DNA from: Bacillota bacterium
Lineage (GTDB): Bacteria; Bacillota; Dehalobacteriia; UBA4068
Assembly: GCA_017439615.1 (NCBI GenBank)
Contig: JAFSIU010000068.1
Coordinates: forward strand, 1 to 11,200
DNA length: 11,200 bases
Reading direction: 5' to 3'
Shown here: positions 5,834 to 11,200 of the stretch, piece by piece
How positions within the stretch are numbered: the first letter of the stretch is position 1
How the letters are laid out: every line of letters begins with the position of its first letter
Made by a program: the position numbers and the translations under genes
Notes under the pieces: model-generated
Seen by the model: only the letters and a program-made list of their open reading frames with translations
Databases searched by the model: none
What the model was told of the DNA's origin: nothing

Positions 5834-7705
5834 ATGGCTAACGGCTATTGGGAAAAGCTTATTGAAATAGATATGACTACCGGTAAGGTAGAAATCACTG
5901 ACAGACACATGAAATATGTCGAAGAATACTTGGGCGGACATCCGCTGGCAGCAAAATTGCTCTGGGAAGCATTGAAGGATAATCCCGGCATCGATCCTTA
6001 CGGTCCTGAAAACCCCTTAATGTTTATGCCCGGTATCACCGGCGGCTCACCTTTTGGCGGCGCTGCCTCCCGTTATGTTGCATATTGCAAATCCGGCATC
6101 ACTATGGCAAAGAAGCCTTTCTTTGGTGAAAAATCCTCTACTATCGGTTATGGCACCTCCGGCGGCAAATTCGGTGCCAGAATCAGACAGGCCGGTTTTG
6201 ACGGCATTTATGTCACCGGCATTTCCACAACCCCAAAATATCTTTATATCAATAACGGAAAAGTTGAATTGCTTGACGCAAGCGAATATTGGGGCATGAC
6301 CCAGATTGCTTTTGAAAAAGCAATGCAGGAAAAATATGGCTATCAGACCACTGTGGTCTCCATTGGTCCTGCTGCCGAAAATGGCTGTGCCATGTCTGCA
6401 ATCGTCAGCGAAGGCGGACGTGCAGCAGGCCGCGGCGGCTGCGCTCCTGTCATGGGCGCAAAGAAACTCAAAGGTATTGTTTGCTATGGTGATCAGCCCA
6501 TTCCTTACAAAACTACAGAAGGCCTTGCCGAATTGGTAGCAGACATTGATAATGTTCAATGGTCTCATGCTGCAATCGGCTACCGTCGTGCATTCGGATC
6601 CTCCGCATCTCTTACAAATAACTCCGATAATGGTATTGAATCCGTAAGAAATCACCGTGAAGGCACCAACCCCCATGATGATAAAATCGGTACCGCAGCT
6701 GTTATTATGAATTACTTTGTCCGTCACCGTTCCTGCCATGCATGCCCGTTGCGCTGCATGAAATGGGGCGTTCAGAAGACCGGCAAGTATAAGGGGACTA
6801 TGGCAGAAGGCCCTGAATACGAATCTGCAATGAACGGTGCAAACTGGCTCATTGAAGATCTGGGTGAATTCTCCGCCATTATGGAATATATCGAAGACCG
6901 CGGCTATGACCTCATTGGTATCGGCGGCACCGTTGGTTATGCACTGGAAGCATATGAAAACGGTGTTATTACCTCAAATGACATCAACGGCATCAAACTC
7001 GAATGGGGCAATGCCGATGAAATCATCAAATTTATGGATGCAATGATTTATGATACCAAAAATGAAATCTTTGAATGGTTCCGTCACGGCACAACTTATG
7101 CAATGCAAAAGATTGATGAAAAGAAAGGCACAAATTCCTCCAAATTTGCAATTGATGTCAAAGGTCATTCCTTTGCAGCACACGGCGTTCAAGGTCAGCC
7201 TAACTATGGCCGCTGCATCACCTATTCCTTCTCCAATCGCGGTGCTTGCCATATGGTCGGTACAAGTATTGCAGCGCAGAACACTATGTATGCCAATAAC
7301 ACCGGTGTCATGTGCAGTCGTGGCGGCAACACTCCTCTCGGCATGAAGCATTATGCAAGACTGGTCAACTTCATCACCGGCAGAAATCTCACCGAAGAAG
7401 ATTTGGTAACCATCGGCGAAAAAGCATGGAATATTGAGAAAGTTTTCAATATGCTGAATGGCTTCCGCAGAGAAGACGATGATCTGCCCAGACGTTCCTT
7501 TGAAGATGCTCTCACATGGGGTCCCAAAGCGGGTGCTGTTGTCGATGAAGCAGATTGGGAAAAGAATCGCAATGCATACTATGAAGGCAGAGGCTGGGAT
7601 CCGGAAACCTCTTATCCCACCGCCGGCAAGCTGCAGGAATTGGGTCTTGACGACCTCGTTCCTTATGTCAATGATGTTATCAAAAAAGTTGCAGCTGAAA
7701 AATAG
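5834..7705 (+). CDS. Aldehyde:ferredoxin oxidoreductase (AOR)-family tungsten/molybdenum enzyme
   Basis: Members bind a bis-pyranopterin tungsten (or molybdenum) cofactor plus one [4Fe-4S] cluster and usually oxidise aldehydes to acids or perform related low-potential redox reactions. The 623-residue length fits the family. The N-terminus (YWEKLIEIDMTTGKVEI) and RAAGRGGCAPVMGAKKLKGI (196-215) match AOR domain 1. CHACPLRC (301-308) gives the Cys-x2-Cys-x3-Cys cluster ligands, EGPEYES (325-331) is a family hallmark, and SNRGACHM (467-474) lies in the C-terminal domain. The pterin-binding DxxGL(C/D) motifs are altered: DLIGIG at 359-364 and NNTGVM at 488-493 with Cys494 just after, so this is a divergent clade, perhaps nearer to YdhV-like or WorL-like enzymes than to archaeal AOR. 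The start at 5834 follows AGGAGG. There is no signal peptide, although its neighbour is Tat-exported. The substrate is unknown. Confidence 0.93.
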   Translation: MANGYWEKLIEIDMTTGKVEITDRHMKYVEEYLGGHPLAAKLLWEALKDNPGIDPYGPENPLMFMPGITGGSPFGGAASRYVAYCKSGITMAKKPFFGEKSSTIGYGTSGGKFGARIRQAGFDGIYVTGISTTPKYLYINNGKVELLDASEYWGMTQIAFEKAMQEKYGYQTTVVSIGPAAENGCAMSAIVSEGGRAAGRGGCAPVMGAKKLKGIVCYGDQPIPYKTTEGLAELVADIDNVQWSHAAIGYRRAFGSSASLTNNSDNGIESVRNHREGTNPHDDKIGTAAVIMNYFVRHRSCHACPLRCMKWGVQKTGKYKGTMAEGPEYESAMNGANWLIEDLGEFSAIMEYIEDRGYDLIGIGGTVGYALEAYENGVITSNDINGIKLEWGNADEIIKFMDAMIYDTKNEIFEWFRHGTTYAMQKIDEKKGTNSSKFAIDVKGHSFAAHGVQGQPNYGRCITYSFSNRGACHMVGTSIAAQNTMYANNTGVMCSRGGNTPLGMKHYARLVNFITGRNLTEEDLVTIGEKAWNIEKVFNMLNGFRREDDDLPRRSFEDALTWGPKAGAVVDEADWEKNRNAYYEGRGWDPETSYPTAGKLQELGLDDLVPYVNDVIKKVAAEK

Positions 7706-7722
7706 TCTTACTTAATTTGAAA

Positions 7723-7750
7723 CAGGCAGAAGCAGCAATGCTTCTGCCTG
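7723..7750 (+). other. Perfect 12-bp hairpin with GCAA tetraloop between the AOR gene and the YeeE/YedE genes
   Basis: CAGGCAGAAGCA (7723-7734) pairs perfectly with TGCTTCTGCCTG (7739-7750) around a GCAA loop, a member of the stable GNRA class. No T run follows, so it is not a standard intrinsic terminator. It lies 18 bases after the AOR stop and 27 bases before the next start. It may stabilise the upstream mRNA end or partly reduce expression of the two transporter genes. Confidence 0.75.
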
Positions 7751-7777
7751 CACGAATTTAAACCTGGCAGGTAGATT

Positions 7778-8251
7778 ATGAAAAAAATCAGAATAAGCGC
7801 GCTTGTTTTCGGCGTGATTGCCGGAGCAATCGGCGTTATGGCACAAGTTTTTTGGTCGATTCAGCCTCCGCAAGCATATGGTCTTTGTATGGTGTGTCAT
7901 GCAAAAGATTTTATCAATGTACTTTTGAATAATTTTGATTGGTATGATGGAGCTATTGCCGCTGTTGCCAAAAAGGGACTTATGCTTACGAGCATTACTG
8001 TTCCTTTAGGAGCTTTTATCGCAGCTGTGATAAGCAAGGAATTCCGTCTGCATTTCGTAGAAAATAAATATGCCGCTTTCTTTCTCGGTATGGGCGTTAT
8101 GATTTGCGGACTTATCATTTCCGGCTGCCCGATGCGTCTTATGCTCAGAGTTTCCTATGGTGATGTCAGCGGACTTGTTATGCTTGCCTTTATGGTGGCA
8201 GGCATTGGTCTTGGCACTGCCATTCTGAAAAGGAGGGCGCAAAAACAATGA
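7778..8251 (+). CDS. YeeE/YedE-family membrane protein, first half of a two-gene transporter
   Basis: This small inner-membrane protein of 157 residues has four predicted hydrophobic segments (about 7-25, 67-86, 98-116 and 130-150). The family signature SGCPMRLMLRVSYGD (115-129) resembles the GCPxR motif of YeeE/YedE (DUF395) proteins, which import thiosulfate or are proposed to move sulfur or selenium compounds through conserved cysteines. Cys37, Cys40 and Cys117 are the likely relay residues; Cys37-x2-Cys40-His41 also happens to read as CxxCH. Family members are often a single protein of about 350 residues, whereas here the two halves are separate genes. Its stop overlaps the next start by four bases (ATGA). 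The ribosome-binding site is modest (GGCAGGTAG). The substrate is not determinable; sulfur or selenium compound transport is inferred from family. Confidence 0.8.
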   Translation: MKKIRISALVFGVIAGAIGVMAQVFWSIQPPQAYGLCMVCHAKDFINVLLNNFDWYDGAIAAVAKKGLMLTSITVPLGAFIAAVISKEFRLHFVENKYAAFFLGMGVMICGLIISGCPMRLMLRVSYGDVSGLVMLAFMVAGIGLGTAILKRRAQKQ

Positions 8252-8811
8252 CAATTGCTTTGAAAATTGCCCTCGTTACTGCTGCTATTGGCATTGTTTT
8301 AGGTTTCTTCGGGCAAAGAAGCCGTATGTGCTTTATCGGCGGCTGGAGAGATTTCTTTCTCATTCGTGATACATATCTCCTGAAAGGCTTCTTTGCCTTT
8401 TTGATCACCTCTGCCATATTGTTCTTCTATTTTGATGCAACAGGTCATTATATGAAGAATTATCCATGGTTTGAGCAGCAAAGCGCCGTTCAGTATGAAG
8501 TTGAAGGAGATATACATAATTTCCCTGATCAATGCGATTTGGTTTATTATAATGCTGTTGCATCGGCAGACAGCAACATTAAAGGCATTGTTATCGGGGA
8601 AACAGTATTGCCTTTTGAAACACTTGTTATGTATCTAGCGGCTTTTCTTTTGGGATTGCTTTCCACTCTTTCTAACGGCTGCCCCTTACGACAACATGTT
8701 ATGGCAGGAAGCGGCAATGCTTCGGCAATGCTTTATTTAGGTGGCTTCTATGTCGGGGTCGTTATCTATAATCTCTATGTTCATGAATGGCTCAATCTGC
8801 TGATAAACTAA
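8248..8811 (+). CDS. YeeE/YedE-family membrane protein, second half of a two-gene transporter
   Basis: This 187-residue membrane protein has hydrophobic segments at about 4-22, 45-62, 124-141 and 159-176. It shows two family signatures: FFGQRSRMCFIGGWRDFFLI (20-39, Cys28) and SNGCPLRQHVMAGSGN (142-157, Cys145). The loop from about 63 to 122, between the second and third segments, is polar and probably extracytoplasmic, and it contains Cys96. It overlaps the preceding gene by ATGA, with an AGGAGGG site inside that gene, so the two are made together and probably assemble into one channel-like transporter. It is the last gene of the operon, and a strong terminator follows. Transport of thiosulfate or another sulfur or selenium species is expected from family membership but not shown by the sequence. 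Confidence 0.83.
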   Translation: MTIALKIALVTAAIGIVLGFFGQRSRMCFIGGWRDFFLIRDTYLLKGFFAFLITSAILFFYFDATGHYMKNYPWFEQQSAVQYEVEGDIHNFPDQCDLVYYNAVASADSNIKGIVIGETVLPFETLVMYLAAFLLGLLSTLSNGCPLRQHVMAGSGNASAMLYLGGFYVGVVIYNLYVHEWLNLLIN

Positions 8812-8874
8812 ATACTATAAAAAAGGAACCGTCATTTAAGGTCGGTGCTCGTAAAACAGTTGTTATTATAAAGC

Positions 8875-8910
8875 AAACCCCACATTAATAATTTGATGTG
8901 GGGTTTATTT
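8875..8910 (+). terminator. Intrinsic terminator of the Fe-S/AOR/YeeE operon
   Basis: AAACCCCACAT (8875-8885) and ATGTGGGGTTT (8896-8906) form a perfect 11-bp stem with a 10-base loop, followed by ATTTGTTT. It lies 64 bases after the last stop codon. The 63 bases between hold no gene that I can recognise. Confidence 0.88.
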
Positions 8911-8975
8911 GTTTAGAGTATTGGTTTTGCTTCTACAATTATTTTCATAAAAGAGTCAGTTTTGTATATGTTTTT

Positions 8976-9023
8976 GCAGGGGGCCAGGGGGGATTGCGAA
9001 TCTCCCCCCTTAGGCCCCCTTGC
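8976..9023. repeat. Long G-run/C-run palindrome, REP-like intergenic element
   Basis: GCA, GGGGGCC, AGGGGGG and ATT on the left side pair in order with AAT, CCCCCCT, GGCCCCC and TGC on the right, around a GCG loop and with only small bulges. A further CCCCC run (9026-9030) lies just outside. The composition is unlike its AT-rich surroundings. Structure and location between convergent operons resemble repetitive extragenic palindromes, but only one copy is present in the window, so repetitiveness is not shown. Confidence 0.5.
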
Positions 9024-9118
9024 AACCCCCTAACCACCTTCAAACGCTTTTTGTCCGAGGCTGTTCGGGTATCTTTCTGCTGCTAATCTATGCCAAATTA
9101 GTCAGTTTCTACATTCGT

Positions 9119-9141
9119 AAAATCGGCTTTTGCCGATTTTT
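9119..9141. terminator. Bidirectional terminator-like hairpin
   Basis: AAAATCGGC (9119-9127) and GCCGATTTT (9132-9140) form a nine-bp stem with a TTTT loop. The A and T ends supply a T run in both directions, slightly longer on the plus strand. On the minus strand it lies about 80 bases beyond the cysK stop. Confidence 0.5.
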
Positions 9142-9173
9142 AAACGGCACAACCCAAAGAGGTTGTGCCGTTT
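9142..9173. terminator. Perfect 13-bp hairpin downstream of cysK
   Basis: AAACGGCACAACC (9142-9154) and GGTTGTGCCGTTT (9161-9173) pair perfectly around a six-base loop. Read on the minus strand it follows cysK by about 48 bases, but the downstream sequence is A-rich, apart from the TTT that ends the stem. It may act with the adjacent hairpin at 9119-9140 or protect the 3' end of the mRNA. Confidence 0.5.
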
Positions 9174-9192
9174 GCAACTGTCTTATGATGCC

Positions 9193-9220
9193 CCGTCTTA
9201 TATGGACGGTTCTTTTTTTA
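9193..9220 (+). terminator. Short plus-strand terminator facing cysK
   Basis: CCGTC (9193-9197) and GACGG (9205-9209) form a five-bp GC-rich stem with a seven-base loop, followed by TTCTTTTTTTA. It would stop plus-strand transcripts just before they enter the cysK gene antisense. Confidence 0.6.
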
Positions 9221-10147
9221 TTATTCTGCAAACATTGCCGATGTCAGATATCTCTCCCCTGTATCAGGAAGAAGGACGACTATTGTTTTGCCGATGTTTT
9301 CTGCTCGCTGCGCGATCTGAAGAGCTGCATAAAGTGCTGCACCTGAAGAGATACCAACCAGAACACCCTCACGGGCAGCTATTTTTCTTCCTGTGGCAAA
9401 GGCATTTTCGCCGCTGACAGTTACAATTTCATCTATTACAGTCTTATCCAAAGTTTCTGGGACAAAGTTGGCACCAATGCCCTGAATGGTATGAGGGCCT
9501 GCCATCCCCTTGCTCAAAAGCGGCGAGGCTTCAGGCTCAACAGCGATGACTTTGATATCGGGATTCTTTTCTTTAAGATATTTTCCTGTGCCGCTGATGG
9601 TGCCACCGGTTCCCACACCGGCAACAAAGATATCAATTCTTCCTTGCGTATCTTCCCAGATTTCAGGGCCGGTCGTTTTATAATGTGCGGAGGGGTTAGC
9701 GGGGTTTGTGAATTGTCCTGCAATAATACTATTGGGTATTTGAGCTTTCAATTCTTCTGCCATTTCGACTGCGCCCTGCATACCTTTGGCGCCCTCTGTC
9801 AATATCAGTTCTGCGCCATAGGCTTTCATCAGCAGGCGTCTTTCCACACTCATTGAATCCGGCATAACGATAATGCAGCGATATCCCTTAGCAGAAGCAA
9901 TGGCACACAGACCGATTCCTGTATTACCGCTGGTTGGCTCAATTATGACAGAATCAGACTGTAATACACCCGATTTTTCCGCATCTTCAATCATTTCTAG
10001 CGCTATTCTGTCCTTGGCGCTGCCTGCAGGATTGAATGATTCAAGCTTGGCGAGCAGTCTGGCTTGAAGATTATACTCTCCTTCCAAATTGCAAAGCTGC
10101 AGAAGCGGAGTTTTTCCAACCAATTCAGCAACACTTTGATAAATCAT
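9221..10147 (-). CDS. cysK: Cysteine synthase A (O-acetylserine sulfhydrylase)
   Basis: This pyridoxal-phosphate enzyme joins O-acetylserine with sulfide to make cysteine in the cytoplasm. The 308-residue protein is of standard length. Lys45 in NPAGSAKDRIA is the cofactor-binding lysine, EPTSGNTGIGL (69-79) is the substrate loop, GVGTGGTISGTGKYL is the phosphate-binding glycine loop, and GISSGAA is the C-terminal cofactor-contact motif. Length and motifs fit CysK better than cystathionine beta-synthase, which would add domains. It overlaps the upstream cysE by four bases (ATGA), so translation is coupled and the two proteins could form the usual cysteine synthase complex. The GGGGG ribosome-binding site lies inside the end of cysE. 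Confidence 0.96.
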   Translation of the reverse strand: MIYQSVAELVGKTPLLQLCNLEGEYNLQARLLAKLESFNPAGSAKDRIALEMIEDAEKSGVLQSDSVIIEPTSGNTGIGLCAIASAKGYRCIIVMPDSMSVERRLLMKAYGAELILTEGAKGMQGAVEMAEELKAQIPNSIIAGQFTNPANPSAHYKTTGPEIWEDTQGRIDIFVAGVGTGGTISGTGKYLKEKNPDIKVIAVEPEASPLLSKGMAGPHTIQGIGANFVPETLDKTVIDEIVTVSGENAFATGRKIAAREGVLVGISSGAALYAALQIAQRAENIGKTIVVLLPDTGERYLTSAMFAE

Positions 10148-11043
10148 ATTCTTTCATCCCCCTTGATAATAAGCTCCTGCGCCTTGACGCTGACTTTGGC
10201 ACCCTTGCCAACCGATTCGGTAAGGAAAACATTGCCGCCGATGACAGCACCCTCACCTATCACTGTATTGCCGCCCAAAACACTTGCACCGGAATAGATA
10301 GTAACATTATCCTCAACGGTGGGGTGGCGCTTGCTGCCGGCAAGCAGCTGGCCTTTGCGTAAAGAGAGAGCACCAAGAGTAACACCCTGATAAAGTTTGA
10401 CATGCTTGCCGATGACAGCTGTTTCACCAATGACAACACCAGTGCCATGGTCAATGAAGAAATATTCACCGATCTCAGCGCCGGGATGGATATCAATACC
10501 TGTTTTGTTATGTGCAAGCTCTGTCATCATACGACCGACATAAGGAATATTATGCTTATAAAGCAGATGCGCAATGCGATAGACAAAAATAGCATAGAAG
10601 CCGGGATAAGAAAATACAATTTCCTCTTTGCTTTTGGCAGCAGGATCGCCATCGAAGCCTGCCTGAACATCTGTCATCAAAATGCGATAAATTTCCGGCA
10701 ATTCAGCGACTATCTCATCACAGAGCTCTGCTGCCTTGCACGAAGGAGCACAGTTCTTCACACCTGTGTAAGCACCAAGAGCAAGCGCAAGCTGCACCTG
10801 AGAGAAAAGCATTTCATAAACCTGCTGGAGATGCGATTTAGCATAGCCTTCAGGATTGATTGAACCTATATCCTGCTTGCTGAAATAGGCAGGGAAAAAT
10901 ACTTTTTGCAATTCGTCAAGAATATCTGCGACAATTTTATTGGAGGGAAGCTTAAGTCCTTCAACAAACATTGCTATATCCGCATTGTGATAAAGCTCAT
11001 TGATTTTTTGTGCGGCGACCTTTACGGCATCATGCTTAAACAT
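10144..11043 (-). CDS. cysE: Serine O-acetyltransferase
   Basis: The enzyme acetylates serine with acetyl-CoA to O-acetylserine, the regulated first step of cysteine synthesis. The 299-residue product has a helical N-terminal region (about 1-165), a connecting segment, and a left-handed beta-helix of hexapeptide repeats (about 183-275). The catalytic motifs DIHPGAEIG (His186) and FIDHGTGVVIGE (His199) are intact. It is longer than the roughly 270-residue E. coli CysE and resembles the long SAT/EpsC group seen in anaerobes. The frame is open back to 11109. I prefer the ATG at 11043, six bases after GAGGAG; the ATG at 11046 is only three bases away and is the alternative. It is first in a cysE-cysK operon. 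The short leader shows no T-box. Confidence 0.94.
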   Translation of the reverse strand: MFKHDAVKVAAQKINELYHNADIAMFVEGLKLPSNKIVADILDELQKVFFPAYFSKQDIGSINPEGYAKSHLQQVYEMLFSQVQLALALGAYTGVKNCAPSCKAAELCDEIVAELPEIYRILMTDVQAGFDGDPAAKSKEEIVFSYPGFYAIFVYRIAHLLYKHNIPYVGRMMTELAHNKTGIDIHPGAEIGEYFFIDHGTGVVIGETAVIGKHVKLYQGVTLGALSLRKGQLLAGSKRHPTVEDNVTIYSGASVLGGNTVIGEGAVIGGNVFLTESVGKGAKVSVKAQELIIKGDERI

Positions 11044-11080
11044 CATATACTCCTCATTTCCTACTAACTTGATATGAATT

Positions 11081-11109
11081 ATTTTACCATTTAAATGCTG
11101 TTTCGTCAA
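11081..11109 (-). promoter_or_regulatory. Promoter of the cysE-cysK operon
   Basis: On the minus strand TTGACG (11109-11104) and TAAAAT (11086-11081) are spaced by 17 bases, each one base off consensus. The predicted start is near 11074, leaving about 30 bases before the cysE start codon. That is too short for a T-box or other large leader element, so any control would be through a DNA-binding protein or enzyme feedback. Confidence 0.8.
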
Positions 11110-11131
11110 TATATTATGCTAAGCGCTCCGC

Positions 11132-11166
11132 ATTAAAAAAAAAGCAGGCATATAGCCTGCTTTTTC
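11132..11166 (-). terminator. Intrinsic terminator of an upstream minus-strand gene
   Basis: AAAAAGCAGGC (11139-11149) and GCCTGCTTTTT (11155-11165) form a perfect stem around a five-base loop. The minus strand has a run of nine Ts after the GC core, the plus strand five, so it can act in both directions but is stronger for minus-strand transcripts entering from the right edge. It insulates the cysE promoter from that transcription. Confidence 0.85.
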
Positions 11167-11200
11167 TAATTAATAAAAGCATCAAAATAATCAACGAGAT
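11166..11200 (-). CDS. Possible C-terminal end of a gene entering from the right edge
   Basis: One minus-strand frame reads LVDYFDAFIN and then a TAG at 11168-11166, immediately before the strong minus-strand terminator. A stop codon directly followed by a terminator is what a gene end looks like. However, only ten codons are visible and another frame is also open, so neither the gene nor its product can be identified. Confidence 0.3.
   Translation of the reverse strand, partial: LVDYFDAFIN

Larger units (their letters stand above)
8911..9220. other. Gene-free hairpin-rich region between convergent operons
   Basis: No credible coding sequence is visible here. The stretch contains a long G/C-run palindrome (8976-9023) and three further hairpins (9119-9140, 9142-9173 and 9193-9209). 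The first part, up to about 9110, looks unrelated to either flanking gene. The three hairpins at the right end probably serve as terminators for the convergent cysE-cysK transcript and for read-through from the left. Confidence 0.6.

Noticed and set aside
7886..7900. CMVCH (residues 37-41 of the first YeeE/YedE protein) matches the c-type heme attachment motif CxxCH.
   Set aside because: The position corresponds to a conserved cysteine pair seen in YeeE/YedE proteins (where other residues often follow the second Cys), and the protein has no other cytochrome feature. I take it as a family motif that resembles CxxCH by chance.
8898..9086. A 62-codon plus-strand frame crossing the G/C-run palindrome.
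   Set aside because: It starts inside the operon terminator, has no ribosome-binding site and translates the palindrome into low-complexity Gly/Pro/Arg sequence. It is probably a spurious frame.
11044..11080. T-box or other riboswitch upstream of cysE.
   Set aside because: The promoter leaves only about 30 bases of untranslated leader, too little for such an element.
1..11200. Mobile elements, CRISPR arrays, tRNA or rRNA genes.
   Set aside because: I saw no transposase or integrase frame, no regularly spaced direct repeats and no cloverleaf or rRNA-like stretch.

Overview
The window reads as ordinary chromosome of a strictly anaerobic, probably fermentative bacterium. Base composition is moderate, ribosome-binding sites are strong AGGAGG-type, promoters match the sigma-70 consensus, and genes are packed into short operons. 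A tungsten-type aldehyde:ferredoxin oxidoreductase (AOR) family enzyme with a polyferredoxin partner points to an anaerobe. The mix of Firmicutes-like gene style with a Gram-negative-style amino-acid leader peptide would suit a Negativicutes member, but that assignment is an inference from style and not from any marker gene.

Region 1 (1-3904, minus strand) is an aromatic amino-acid operon in the order pheA (chorismate mutase/prephenate dehydratase), aroB, aroC, aroQ, with aroQ cut by the window edge. It starts from a perfect-consensus promoter (TTGACA, 17 bp, TATAAT). Between promoter and pheA lies a leader with a strong ribosome-binding site, a previously unlisted 21-codon peptide rich in Tyr and Phe codons, and an intrinsic terminator. 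This is the architecture of ribosome-mediated transcription attenuation. The operon makes dehydroquinate, dehydroquinase product and chorismate, then commits chorismate to phenylalanine.

Region 2 (3946-8910) starts with a TetR-family regulator on the minus strand. An AT-rich divergent intergenic region of about 470 bp follows, then a plus-strand operon. The operon encodes a Tat-exported lipoprotein with four [4Fe-4S] cluster motifs, an AOR-family enzyme without a signal peptide of its own, and two small YeeE/YedE-family membrane proteins (sulfur- or selenium-compound transport family). A terminator at 8875-8910 closes it. The likely reading is a membrane-attached oxidoreductase facing outward, paired with a sulfur-compound importer and controlled by the TetR protein. 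The substrate cannot be deduced.

Region 3 (8911-9220) is a gene-free stretch between convergent operons. It is filled with hairpins, including a long G/C-run palindrome that looks like a dispersed intergenic repeat.

Region 4 (9221-11109, minus strand) is a two-gene cysteine operon, cysE then cysK (serine to O-acetylserine to cysteine), with an obvious sigma-70 promoter and a short untranslated leader. Beyond it, a terminator with a long T run and a possible gene end mark an upstream minus-strand gene entering from the right edge.
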